Source of the DNA: Plantago major
Lineage: Eukaryota > Streptophyta > Magnoliopsida > Lamiales > Plantaginaceae
Length of the DNA: 64,000 nucleotides
Assembly: GCA_026545765.1 (NCBI GenBank)
Contig: CM048844.1
Coordinates: forward strand, 1,240,001-1,304,000
Direction of reading: 5' to 3'
Position 1 is the stretch's first letter. Every line of letters starts with the position of its first letter. The notes below the pieces were generated by a model, which worked only from the letters and a program-made list of their open reading frames with translations, was not told where the DNA came from and searched no databases. Shown in pieces: positions 44,139 through 55,844 of this stretch. The position numbers were made by a program, and so were the translations under genes.

Positions 44139-45770
44139 TGTTAGGAATATCTGTTTAGATTTTGATCAGCAACTTAATGACTTATCTTAGCTCAGAAAGG
44201 TGATTAGTACTCTTGGTTCACTTGAACACTGTAAAAGAGGAAACTTACTAAGTATGATAGTCTAGCAAATCTTGTATAGGATGTTAGGTCTCTGAATGTA
44301 ATTTTTATTTTCTGAAGAAGACCAAGAAGAAGGCATCCAGCAGGAAAAGTTCAACAGATTTGAAGATTTGAAGACTGCACAAGATTCTCAAGACGAGGTT
44401 TTCGAGATACTGTGTCCAGATATCTTGAAGAAATAAGTGTTTCGAAACACAAGTGTTGCAAAAGATATATGATAATAAGAGGTTTCTGAAACGAGGAAAG
44501 TACTCACAGATATCTACACTCAGATACCTTGAACATAAACTATGTTTCTGATAAGAAACATATTATAACAAGTTGTTTCAACAAATGGTATCTGAAGTTG
44601 TGATAATTTCTGAAAAGGACGTGCAAAGCTTCAGAGAAATCTGATAGTATAAGATCTTAGATACAATGCATAGTTCTGTTGGCACTACAGGACAAAGTAT
44701 AGTACAATGCATTAAATGCGCGGACAGAGATATCTGAACAAAAACGGTAGCTTCTGAAGAAGAAGACAAACGACATCGCTATACTCAGATATCAATAGTT
44801 TGAATTTGATTTAAGCCTAACGGATACTATTCAAACGACACTCAAATTCATCTATAAATATGAACACTTAGACTGCTTGAGAACACAACCTTAGAACACA
44901 CATAACACTGAATATTCACACAAGCTCTCTCAAGCATACTACTTACCTTCAAGCTTTCTATTGCGACCAAAGATCTTGACTCTAAGTAGCACAAAAATTC
45001 TAATTGTCCTGATCCTTAACAAGCATTGTTATTTGTGAAAGAGTTGAACTAAGATTTCATATCTGAGTTTCATTCTCTTAAACACTTATCATAGACTTGG
45101 GTCAGTAAAGAACAAGATACCATACATTGCAAAGTGTATTAAGTATACTTGATTCATAGAGCTATCTGAGTAACTGAACAAGTTATTAAAGAATCTCACC
45201 TGACAATTTACCTTAACCAACACCTTAATCGGCGTGGAGTACAGGAAGTGATTAGTTTGGGAAACTAAGGAATAACTCCAAGGTTATTGAGCACAGGAAG
45301 TACTTAGTTTGGGAAACTAAGGAATAGCTCAAAAGGTTTCTGAGTACAGGAAGTACTTGGCTGTGAAAGCCGGGGAATAACTCAGGGGGGACACTTGGTT
45401 GGGAACCTAGTATATTTAAGAATCAAGAGAATATACTTGTAAGGTTACCTCATTTATCTGTCTTAGTGGATTCTAGGTCTGAGAAAGGCCGAAGTGGATT
45501 AGTTGAAGGATTACGCCACCTTCAGATACCAATATAAAAAGACTTGTGTTATTTACTTTCTGCAGTTTATTACTTGCTTTACTTATCTTGCAAAGTACTT
45601 ACACTTATCTTGTTGAGCACGTGCACTTATCACAGAAAAGTCTTCCGCTCTCTGAAATTAAGTATCAGATATCTTCACAGATATCTGAGAAACTGTGTTT
45701 ATCGACAAAAGTTTTAAAAGACTATTCACCCCCCTTCTAGTCTTTTATTTTGTCGTTATCTAGACCAACA
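44139..45770 (+). repeat. 5' LTR of the SIRE-type element
   Basis: TGTTAGGAATATC at the start and TCTAGACCAACA at the end give TGTT/AACA ends. Three units of 52-53 bases beginning ACAGGAAGT lie at 45241, 45293 and 45346. Six GATATC sites lie at 44419, 44509, 44729, 44788, 45668 and 45680, mostly as AGATATCT. Confidence 0.88.
44853..44860 (+). promoter_or_regulatory. TATA box in the SIRE LTR
   Basis: TATAAATA in TCATCTATAAATATGAACAC, about 715 bases into the LTR, is the best candidate for the element's promoter. Confidence 0.55.
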
Positions 45771-45772
45771 AG

Positions 45773-45790
45773 TGGTATCAGAGTAGGAGG
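45773..45790 (+). promoter_or_regulatory. primer-binding site of the SIRE-type element
   Basis: TGGTATCAGAGTAGGAGG starts two bases after the LTR end and matches the 3' end of initiator methionine tRNA. Confidence 0.85.
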
Positions 45791-45888
45791 TTCCCAAGCC
45801 TTCTGCACTGAACCTAGATCCCAGATAAGTGTCCACTAACTGCTTTTCACCTACACTTAATTTGTTTGTTTAGTGTGTTTTCTGCAGG

Positions 45889-47216
45889 ATGTCTTTAAGT
45901 GACGCCCCAATTCTCAAGCCAGAGAATTATGAAAAATGGAAGAACAACATGATGCTCCACCTAGAAGCTATCAGTGACGAAATGATCGAAGTAAAAAAGA
46001 ATGGTCCAATAGTCATTCAACAACTCAAGCAAGTCATAGAGGTTTCTAATGGTAGAGACAGAGAACAAAGTGATGGGTCTTCACAAACAGATGCGTCAAC
46101 CAGTGGGAGACCTGCCAGTCAAGTCATTTACGAACCAAAGCCCAGAGAGCTCTGGACATCATAAGATGCCAAGAGAAATCGACTGGATGGTCAGGCTCGT
46201 AATATCATCATACGTTCTACTCCAGAGCACATACAGTGTAAACTATGGGGTGCAAAAATGGCGAAAGTGGCACGCAACCGATTGAAGAAATGCTGTAATC
46301 GAGAAAACAAAGGAAAATAAGTTCAAAGTTTTGAAGCTCAAATTCCAAAACTTTAAACAAGGTCCCACTGAGATTCGATCTTGAAGAACTAGATTTCCGG
46401 TTTACAACACTTATGAGTGATATGGCTGCACTTGGTGAGAGTAATAGATATACCCAGTCAGAAAAGATTAAGACTATTGTGAGAAGTCTAAATCATAACT
46501 GGGAACACACAAAGTTTTTCTACTTTAACCAAGGAATGCCATATATCACTCCTGTGGAACTTTTCTCTCACCTTGCCACTATTGACTATGAGACAACTCA
46601 AAGAGAACAAACAACTGAGAAGTTGCAGAATGTTGCTCTAGTTGCTCAAGGAACTTCTGAAAAGAAGAAAGACAAGGAGGTGACTGAGGATGCTCTTCTC
46701 AGAAGCAAATGGAAAAATATGTCACGAGAAATTGAGAGAAGAAAAGCCAAAGAGAAGTGAAAAAGCATCTAGGCTCAAACTATCACCAAGACAAAATATG
46801 CAAAGCTTCATTGAACAAGCCGCTCGAAAGCATCAAATCGAGGCGAAATCGGAAGCGATATCTGCTTTCTATTGTCGAAACTGGTCATTTCAAGAAGGAT
46901 TGCCTACCTTTAACAAACTAAAGACGGTGACAAGAAAGATGGAAGAATCTTCAAAGAAGTCGAGAGCTATGCTCATGAAGAAAGGAAAAGATTCAAATCC
47001 AACCGGATGCTCTAGATATTGAGTCCGATCGAGGATGAGGATTCAGATGATTCCACACTGCCTTCCCCAGAAATGTGCGGTGTTTCTCATGAAGTAATTA
47101 ACTTTGGTCAAAAGAAGAAAGAAGTGTGTGGAATGGCTGAAGAAATCTTTCCAGATATCTCCAACATTGAACCTTGTCTAATGGCAGATGAGGTAACACA
47201 TACTTCCTGTTATACT
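45889..47216 (+). pseudogene. SIRE-type gag, frameshifted
   Basis: It starts MSLSDAPILKPENYEKWKNN and continues in other frames through RNRLDGQARNIIIRSTPEH, SEKIKTIVRSLNHNWEHTKF and a Lys-rich region. The zinc knuckle is recognisable as FYCRNWSFQEG but has lost part of its Cys/His pattern through a shift. At least three frameshifts and one stop (46162) break it. The product would be the capsid protein. Confidence 0.8.
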
Positions 47217-48386
47217 TAAGAAATTGATGAAGAAGGAATCAAAGATCTGGAAAATCTCAGAAAAGAACTTGATCTATACGAAAGAGAATTTCTAATGGTC
47301 CGAGCCAGAGCCGAAAATCTTGAAGAAGAAAAGAATTCTCTTGTAAAGGAAAATTCTCAAATAATCAAGATATTTGAGAAAAAGGATGCTGAAAATGCAT
47401 TTCTCAAGTCTCAGATATCTGAGACCGAAAAGTCACATAAAGAAGCAATGGCCAATCTTCAAAAGAAATGTGAAGATCTTCTTTCTGAAAATAAGGAACT
47501 CAAAAAGAAAGAACTATCTTTTCAATCTTATGCCAAAGCTAGTGACACTCTTACTGAAGTACAATCTTATTTAAGAGATCCTTCAGAAAAGAGAGGACTT
47601 GGGTTGCACACACACACATATAGTTCCACCACTCTAAATAAGAGTAATGAAGGACGAACATTTGTCAGTGCTCAGCAAGGTGATTCCCAAACAATCTATA
47701 GTATCGGTCAGAAAGCTAAGATTGTAGACAAACGAAAGGTAGTTGCGACCAAGCCTTTGTGGGAAAAACAAGTCCAAAGGAAAACTGTTGGGCATGTCTC
47801 TGGAAAGAAACATAACACTGAAAAGTGTAATCACCCACAGTGCTATGTCTCTCAAAAAGGAAAAATTGCAGGAGCTGACAAATTCTCCTATGTCACGTTT
47901 TATGGAAAGAAAATAGATTATCCAGAGACTAGCAAAGATGCTGAGAAGAGATCTCAGATAGCACCAGGTGCTCGGAATGGTATTGGCTATAAAGCCATCG
48001 GGAAACAACTTGCTCGTGAGTACAAACAAGAGCAAGAACGATGGTTAAAGGCTAGAATTGCTCACATCAATTATCAGAAGTGGAAGTTGAATCAAGCCAC
48101 TGAAAATCTGAATGCCAGGGCTAGAAGAAATCTGTCTAGGAAAGCTAAGTTTGCTGAGAAGCGGACTCAGAAACCTGACAGGTATCTGAAAGCACTAAAT
48201 GGAGCACCAAGGAACACACCAAGGAAGAAAGTAGTTCTTAATAACAATGATACTAATCATTTAACTAGAATTCCTCCTTATGTTCCTGTTAGACAAAAGA
48301 ATGTTCCTAAGAAATTCATTCAAAAATGGATTCCTACTGGAAGATTTTTTAGTCCAGATGGTTCCATTGTTGGTATGAGAACCTAA
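47217..48386 (+). CDS. coiled-coil extension of SIRE gag/pro region
   Basis: The frame from 47295 to 48386 is open for 363 residues. Its first 120 are a coiled coil (ENLEEEKNSLVKENSQIIKI, KSHKEAMANLQKKCEDLL). The rest is basic (ARIAHINYQKWKLNQ, RARRNLSRKAKFAEKR). The frame can be read upstream of the ATG to 47223 (DEEGIKDLENLRKELDL). Such a segment between gag and protease is typical of SIRE elements. It lacks enzyme motifs. Confidence 0.7.
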
Positions 48387-48404
48387 TCTCCTGTTTCCTG
48401 TTTT

Positions 48405-49742
48405 GTGCAGAACACTCTAAAGACTAATTCAAAGTGGCATTTTGATAGTGGATGTGAGAAGCACATGACAGGAGACAAAGCAAATCTGATTGACTACAAA
48501 AAGTGCAATGATGGACCAATTATCAGGTTTGCTGGAGGAGATGAAAATCCAACCATAGGTTTTGGCAATTTGAAGTTTGGAACCCTTACAATCTCTGAAG
48601 TACTTCATGTAAAGGGATTGAAATATAATCTCCTAAGAATGAGTCAACTAGTAGACAAAGGGTACACTGTCAAAATCAAGTCAAAACTATGTAAAGTGAT
48701 TGACAATGAGTTAAAGCAGACAGTCTTGGTTGCAAGGAGTAAAGGTAATCTTTATGTTGCTGATTGGACATCCGCCACAACCGAAGAATGTCTCATGGTG
48801 AGTCAATCTGGCCACACTGAAGAAAATTGGCTATGGCATAAAAGAATGAGTCACTTGAATTTCAAAACTCTGAATAAGCTAGCCAAGAAAGAGTTGGTGG
48901 TTGGTTTACCCAAAGTGGCATATAGAAAAGAAGGTGTATGCTCAGCTTTCCAAATGAGAAAACAATCCAAAACATCTTTCAATTCTAAAACTAGACATTC
49001 CAGTGAAAGGCCACTGCAAATGTTACATATGGATTTGTTTGAATCCACAGTAACTAGTTATGCAGGAAAGAAGTATGGTCTGGTTGTTGTTGATGATTAC
49101 TCAAGATTCACTTGGGTTGTCTTTCTCAAACACAAATCTGATGCAAGGGTTGAGATACTTAACTTGCTAAATAAGCTCGAAGTCATGAAAAATGACAAGG
49201 TATTTGTAATCAGAACAGACCATGGTACTGAGTTTGTGAACCAGTACATCAAAGAGTTTTGTACCTGCAAAGGTATACAACATCAACTATCTTCTGTAAG
49301 GACACCACAATAAAATGGTGTTGCTGAAAGAAAGAATAGGACCCTGAAAGAAGCAGCAAGACCAATGCTTGCTGACACTGAAATAAGTGAAATCTATTGA
49401 GTTGAAGCTATAAACACAGCATGCTACACTCAAAATAGATGTCTGATTAACAAACACCATGACAAAACTCCTTACGAGCTTTTTATTGGTAGACCCCCTA
49501 GTATCAAACATCTAAGGGTGTTTGGTTGCAGATGTTTCGTTCTTAACAATGGAAAAGAATACTTGAGAACATTTCAACCAAAGGCAGATGAAGGAGTATT
49601 TCTTGGCTATTCTCTAAATAGCAAAGCCTACAGAATCTACAACAAAAGAACGCACAAGATAGAAGAATCTGTTCATGTAGTATTCTATGAAGGAAACAAG
49701 AAAGTACTCTTGAATGATGATCTCTCAGATAGGTTCAAATAA
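48405..49742 (+). pseudogene. SIRE-type protease and integrase, two stops
   Basis: The protease motif is present as WHFDSGCEKHMTGDK (Asp-Ser-Gly). The GAG-pre-integrase zinc region reads LWHKRMSHLNFKTLNKLAKK and then GVCSAFQMRKQ, where the second Cys of the usual CxxC is replaced. The integrase core keeps Asp in LHMDLF, VVVDDYSRFTWVVFLK and RTDHGTEFVN, and the Glu in NGVAERKNRTLKE. TAA at 49311-49313, in PQ-stop-NGV, follows from one CAA to TAA change. A TGA at about 49398 replaces an expected Trp. The C-terminal part HLRVFGCRCFV and GVFLGYS ends at 49742. Confidence 0.85.
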
Positions 49743-50225
49743 CTATTGATTAAAGATTCTAAAAAAGGATCCTCAAAAGGAAACAATTCTATCATTCAAA
49801 TAGAGGATGAGTCGGCGATGAAAAGCTACATATACTTAGTAACAACGGATGACTCTAAGTCACGATGATGAATTTCCTATGAGAATTCTGAAAATGGAGC
49901 GATTCTTGAGAACCTTCATCATGAAAAGGTATGAAAATGAGGCTTTGAAATGCAAGTTCGGATATCTCTAACCTTTGAAAAAGTGTCGGATATCCATGGC
50001 ATTTCCCATGTCGGATATCCGGAATCTTGAACAAGTATCTCATCAAGATCATATTGATTCACATTCAAATCAAAATGATATTGATCCTACTAGTTCAAAA
50101 CCCATTATGAAATGGATAAGAAATCATCCGCAAAGGATGTGATTGATCCCATAGACGAGGACTTAGAACTAGAAGAGCAATGTTGAAAATGCGAATTGTC
50201 TCTATGGATGTTCATCTCAAACATT

Positions 50226-51869
50226 GAACCAAAGACTATAGAAGAAGCATTAAAGGATCAAGATTGGATCTACGCAATGCAAGAAGAGTTGGATCAATTT
50301 GAGAGAAACAAAGTCTTAAGCTGGTACCATTTGTTAACGGAATATACGTAATCGAAACCAAGTGTGTTTCGAAACAAAATGAATGAGTCGGTGAAATAAC
50401 GGAAACAAAGCTAGGTTGGTTGCGAGGATTCACCTGCATGAAGGACTAGATTTTGATGAATCTTATGCACGGTTGCAAGATTGGATGCAATAAGACTCTT
50501 TCAAGCCTTTGACTCATAATGACTTCTGATTTATCAAATGGATGTCAAGAGTGCATTCCTAAATGGTGAACTTCTTGAGGAAGTCTATGTTGAGCAACCA
50601 CCAGGTTTTGAAGTTTTCTCGAGAAAGTAGGATGGTCTATAAGCTTGTAAAGCTCTGCGTGAAACAAGCTCCAAGAGCATGGTATGATACTTTGGCCAAA
50701 TACCTACTAGAAAGTGGTTTCAAGAAAGGAGATGTTGATAAAACACTCTTCACATTGAACCATAATGGGAAACTACTTTTAGTTCAAGTATATGTTGATG
50801 ACATTATATTTGGATCTAAAGACAAACAACTTTGTGAAGACTTTGCTGAACTCATGAAATTTAAATTTGAGATGAGCATGATGGGAGAATTGAATTACTT
50901 CCTAGGCTGCAAGTCAAGCAACTCAATGATGGAATATTAATTAGTCAAACAAAGTATGCAAAGACATGCTCAACAAGTTTAATCTAAAGCCTTCTGAAAA
51001 GAATGCTAAGATACCAATGAGCATTGGAACCAAAATGACCTATACTGAATCTGACAAGAGTGTTGAAGAACACAAGTATAGGAAATTGATTGCTTCTCTA
51101 CTATACCTCACTGCAAGTAGACCTGATATTCAATGCGGTTGGAGTGTGCTAGATTTCAGACAAATCCAACGCAATCACACTACAACATTGCTATGAAAAT
51201 ATTGAGGTATGTAAAAGGTACTGTAGAAGTTGGATTGTGGTATCCAAAAGATAGTGGATTGAGTTTTGTTGGCTATTCAGATGCCGACTATGCTGGATCC
51301 CTGCTTGATAGAAAAAGTACCTCAGGAACATGTCAATTTCTTGGTGCTAGATTGATATCATGGTTGACAAGAAACAAAATTCAATTGCCACATCTACCAC
51401 ATAATTTGAATATATTGTTGCAGGGTGTTGTGCTTCACATATATTGTGGATACAACAACAACTCAGAGACTATGGACTCAATGAAGAGAAAACTTCCATT
51501 TTCTGTGACAACACAAGTGCTATTGCCATAACTCAGAATCCTAAGTTTCATGCTAGAACAAAGCACATTGATGTTAGACATCACTTCATCAGAGACCATG
51601 TTGAAAAAGGCAATATAGAGATACTCAAGATTGGCACTGAAGACCAACTTGCAGATATCTTCACTAAGTCACTACAAGAAAGTAGATTCTTAGCCTTAAG
51701 ACACAGTCTTGGACTAATGGAGCTACCCAAGAACCAAAAAGTTCGGATATTTGAAGAAAAGAGGAATGCGGAAGGGTATCTGAGAAAGAGAAATGCGGAG
51801 CGGTATATAGAAAAGAGGAATCGAACGGGTATCCGAAACCGAAGGCTAAAGGGTAAAATGTCTATTTGA
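50226..51869 (+). pseudogene. SIRE-type reverse transcriptase and RNase H, frameshifted
   Basis: The reverse transcriptase begins near EALKDQDWIYAMQEELDQFE (50250). It continues through short pieces in all frames to KLCVKQAPRAWYDTLAKYLL and the catalytic VQVYVDDIIFGS at about 50790-50825, then MGELNYFLG. RNase H follows with KYRKLIASLLYLTASRPDIQ, SDADYAGSLLDRKSTSG (Asp), FCDNTSAI and HIDVRHHFIRD, ending DIFTKSLQESRFLALR. At least four frameshifts are present. A charged Arg/Lys tail runs to 51869. Confidence 0.83.
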
Positions 51870-52509
51870 AGATTTAGAGGCGGGTACAGGATATCTAGAT
51901 CACTCAGTGAGTGGGAACACAAAAGAGAATAGTATAACTGTCTACAGTTAACTACTACCTTGAAATTTGAATTATTTCTATCTTTGTGAAAAACTTTGAA
52001 AAGAAAACAAGTAAAAGATAGAATCAGATACATCAGTGTTCTTATTCACACAGAAACGTGATTCAGATAGCTAATAGCCAAAATTCATTAAATGGGCACA
52101 ATTACAATTGTTGATTGTGATCATTGCTGAAGAAGCAATGGTGACCCTTGATGAAATGGACGATTGATCTTTACGGCATAGATTAACTCTCAGTAAATAG
52201 TGGCTGTTGAAATTCAGACATGGCCCACTATGCATTTAATGCCAAACAAACTTTTACCCACGCCTGTTTGCAATACACATATACTTATTTGTATGTATAT
52301 GTCTATTGAGATTACATTGCTATATATATAGGATTTTGGCAAAAGAATTCACTTTCGCCTAATCGACATTGGACTTGCACAAGAATAGCAAATTTCACTC
52401 TTTTACTTTTCTGCAAATCTCTGCTCCCAAATTAGTTTTCTGGAAAAGAATCACTAATCTTTCACCTTAATCTCTTTCAGACCTTCAAAAACTTACGCTA
52501 TATAAAGAG
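51870..52509 (+). other. SIRE-type spacer before the extra 3' frame
   Basis: No coding is seen, only a short untranslated-looking segment with a TATATATATA run at about 52321. It leads to ATG 52510, whose Ser/Thr-rich frame is cut off after about 22 codons at the junction with the gypsy element. Confidence 0.45.
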
Positions 52510-52576
52510 ATGGCTCCAAAACGTGCTTCTACCCAGAAACCCCAATCTTCTACCAGTTCCAGCACAGTTTTAGCCT

Positions 52577-54907
52577 CTTGCGGGCTCAAGCACCTCAAGT
52601 GAGTTCCGGCAAAAGATCTTTTGTACAAGTCTTCACCTAGTATAAAATATCTGTTAGCTCGGCACTTCACATTCCTTGATTCTTTCGGATCGGCTGGTAG
52701 AGATCCGTCCCTGAGATAGTTCCAGATGTCAGTCATCCAATTTCTTCTGTATTCGTCATCATGACAGTTGAATCCGGACTCATGATGGATGAGTGAGTGA
52801 CAGTGAGTAGGATTACTCTACTTATGTCCAGGGCCGCTGTCACGGATGCGTATTTTGCCAAAGCATCCGCTCTTTCATTACAGGCTCTGTCAAACTTTTC
52901 CAGGGTAAATTCTTCAAAGAGGCTTGTTTCTTGCTTGAGTAGCTCGAGATATTTAATCATCGAAGGACCCTTGGTGGCAAAGGTGCCTGAAAATTGAGCT
53001 TCAACTAACTGTGAGTCCGTGTAAGCTTTGAGCTTCCGAACTTGCAGGGATTTGGCCAGACGTAGCCCGACTAACAACGCTTCGTACTCAGCCTTATTAT
53101 TGGTGACTTTGAATTCCAAGGATATCGCATAGTCGAGTTCCGCGCCATCAGGGCTCTTAAGAAAGATTCCAATTCCTCCCACCCTTCTAGTGGAGGAACC
53201 ATCTACTTCTAGTGTACAAACGTCCGAAGGGTGTTTTTTGGTTTGGAGGTCTTCTTGCAGCTCCTGGGCTTCCAACCGCTGTTCTTCCTTTCCTTTGATT
53301 TCTGGTCCAGAGTTGTTAATGTCGGATCTGTTCACGATATTGTCGAGGAGGAACATTTGGTTGACCCGAGTTTCCCCATATGACGCAAGCAAGGGTTGAT
53401 TGATAAACTGAGCATCCTCGAGGTTTTCTGGGTGTAACTTTGGCGGTATTGGCTTTTGTACGATCTGCTTGGTGATCAGACACTCGAATGCCTGTTTGTT
53501 AGGGACTTTCTCTAAATCCGCTTCGGTATACTCTGCTAGAAAATCGGCGAGGACTTGAGATTTCTTGGCTGACGGAGCCTGGTAGCAAATGTCGTATTCA
53601 CTTAGCTCAATCGCCCACTTAGAGAGTCGTCCAGACTGATCAGGCTTTCCCAGGACCTGTTTCAAAGGTTCCGCAGTTAGTATCACTATTTTATGTGATT
53701 TGAAGTAAGGTTTCAACCGTCTGGCGGTGTAAACCAAAGCAAATGCAAGTTTCTCAATCTTCACGTATCTTGTCTCCGACCCAGCAAGGGCTTTGCTAAG
53801 ATAGTAGATCGGTAAATGTTCATTAGCCTGAATCCGTACTAAAACGGAACTCATTGCCTCTTCCGTGATTGCTAGGTAGAGGTAGAGTGGTTCTCTTTCG
53901 ACGGGTTTGGAGAGCAGTGGAGGGGAATGGAGGTACTCTTTCAATTTTTCGAAAGCCTCGGAACATTCCGCAGTCCACACAAAGTTCTCTCCTTTCCGGA
54001 GGATTTTGAAGAATGGAAGGTTTTTCTCTGCTGAACGTGAAATGAAACGACTTAAGGACATGAGACTTTCTATGAGTCCTTGTACCTCATTGAGGGTTTT
54101 CGGATTTGGCAGATCTAGGATTGCCTTGATCTTCTCAGGGTTTGCGCTTATTCCTCTTTCTGTGACCATGTATCCGAGGAACTTTCCTCCTTTCACTCCG
54201 AAAGTGCATTTTTCTGGATTCAATTTCATTCCTTACTTCCTAAGGATAGCAAAGCACTTGTTCAAATGGTGCACATGTTGTTCCTCCGTTTTACTCTTGA
54301 CGAGCATGTCATCCACATACACTTCCATTGTCTTCCCAATCTCTTCCTTGAACATCTGGTTCACCAGGCGTTGGTAAGTGGCTCCCGCATTCTTCAATCC
54401 GAAGGGCATTACCTTGAAGCAGATACCCGGCGTGAAAGAAATTTTCTTGACGTCCTCGTTGGCCATCCGAATTTGGTAAAAACCTTGGTACGCGTCCATG
54501 AAACTCAGTAATGCACACCCGGACGTGGAGTCAACTAGTTGATCTATCCGTGGTAGTGGTTACGGATCTTTTGGGCAAAACTTGTTCAACCTGGTGAAGT
54601 CATTACACATCCTCCACTTGCCTGGCGATTTTTCGACCAGAACTACGTTGCAAACCCAATCGGAATAGCGGACTTCCTCAATGTGTCCTTCTTTCAGGAG
54701 TCGGTCAACTTCGGCGGATATGATGGAATCCTTGACCAGACCAAAGTCTTTCCTCTTTTGTCGGATGTACTTAATCGAGGGATCCATGTTCAGCCGGTGA
54801 ACAGTAATCCTTGGATCTATCCCCTTCAGGTCATCGGTACTCCAAGCAAACACATCGCTGGTGTCTCGGAGACAAGCGATGAGTTTCATCTCTACTTCCA
54901 CATTCAT
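52577..54907 (-). pseudogene. gypsy pol: reverse transcriptase, RNase H, second RNase H, integrase start
   Basis: From the 5' side: VFAWSTDDLKGIDPRI, SDWVCNVVLVEKSPGKWRMC, MDAYQGFYQIRM, MPFGLKNAGATYQRLVN and the catalytic MEVYVDDMLVKSK. After a stop come [40 protein letters not shown] and the RNase H block [17 protein letters not shown]. The second RNase H reads [18 protein letters not shown] (Asp), [19 protein letters not shown] (Glu), AYTDSQLV (Asp) and [12 protein letters not shown]. Integrase starts WNYLRDGSLPAD and RANRYFILGEDLYKRSF. Damage: TAA at 54557-54559 (DP-stop-PLPRID), TAA at 54230-54232 (LRK-stop-GMKLNP), a frameshift near 52735-52750, and truncation at 52577. Confidence 0.87.
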
Positions 54908-54989
54908 TTCGGTTCCGATCCTTGTCTTCTTATCCGGATTTCCAGCAACAATCTCAATTTCCTTGAGAGTCTCATGAGGCTCGATTCAT

Positions 54990-55844
54990 ACCGTTCTAGG
55001 AAATTTCTCCTTTTGGCTCCCTACTTCGATCTGCGGGTCCTCCTTTTTGGGCGGAAGAATAACGGGCGGATCGGAAGTCATGGTGACTGCCAGCACGGGT
55101 GCAGAAGCTCTCCTTGTGGACATAATGTAGCATTCCCAAGCTTCTCGGACGTTTCCCACTTCTTCTCCAACTCCAAAGGCAGTCGGGAACTTCATTCTAT
55201 TATGGAGAGTGGAGGAAATAGCTCAGAATTGATTGAGTCTCGGACATCCGAAGATGGCATTGTAGTCAAAAGTCTGGTCCACCAATGAAACGAACCTCTG
55301 TGTCACTCTTCTTTGGAAAGTCCCGGCGAGGCGTCTGACATAACACTCCTAGGGTGACGGTTCCCCTCGAACCTAGTATAGAGGTGTGGACTCTCCCATA
55401 CCGAATTCTACCCAACTCCATCTGGTCCAATGTTCTTTTAGAGATGATGTTCGAGGAACTCCCTGTGTCGACCAAAATCTTATTCACTCGATAGGTCGCG
55501 ATGGTTAACGAAACCACCAGCGGAACATCCGGATTCTCGATGTCTCCTCCTCCTGTCGTAGGAGGAGGGATTTCACTATCATCGAAAGATATGACGTTGG
55601 TGCCCGGAATCGCTAGATAAGCATACGCTCTGTCATTGTTCCGAAGATTCTGCGCGGTCCGCTCTCTCGCATTCCTGCTATCGCCTCCAGTTGGTCCGCC
55701 AGCAATGGTGTTGATCACTCTGTTGTATGGAGCATTTTCCATTTCGATATCATCATCATACCTGTACGAGTTTCGGTCCTGACGAGGCGGATAATTAACC
55801 GGCGGAGGAGGCAAGGGTAGCGAATGGGGTGGTGGTTCCGTCAC
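54990..55844 (-). pseudogene. gypsy aspartic protease region
   Basis: The frame 55266-55844 contains VNKILVDTGSSSNIISKRTL, the retropepsin Asp-Thr-Gly active site, followed by LGSRGTVTLGVLC. The linker to reverse transcriptase continues in another frame below 55260 (EEVGNVREAWECYI). The end of gag (RENVTEPPPHSLPLPPPP) is read in the same frame upstream. Confidence 0.8.

Larger units (their letters stand above)
44139..52576 (+). mobile_element. SIRE/Maximus-type Ty1/copia retrotransposon, 3' truncated
   Basis: The order is 5' LTR (44139-45770), primer site, gag, a coiled-coil extension, protease, integrase, reverse transcriptase and RNase H, followed by a spacer and the start of an extra frame at ATG 52510 (MAPKRASTQKPQSSTSSST). 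An extra 3' frame and a coiled-coil extension of gag are hallmarks of the SIRE/Maximus lineage. The element stops at about 52576 against a minus-strand gypsy integrase; its own 3' LTR is missing. It sits in the end of duplication locus 2. Many stops and frameshifts make it inactive. Confidence 0.9.

Noticed and set aside
53907..54377. 156-residue + frame opposite the gypsy reverse transcriptase
   Set aside because: Antisense shadow of the pol frame.
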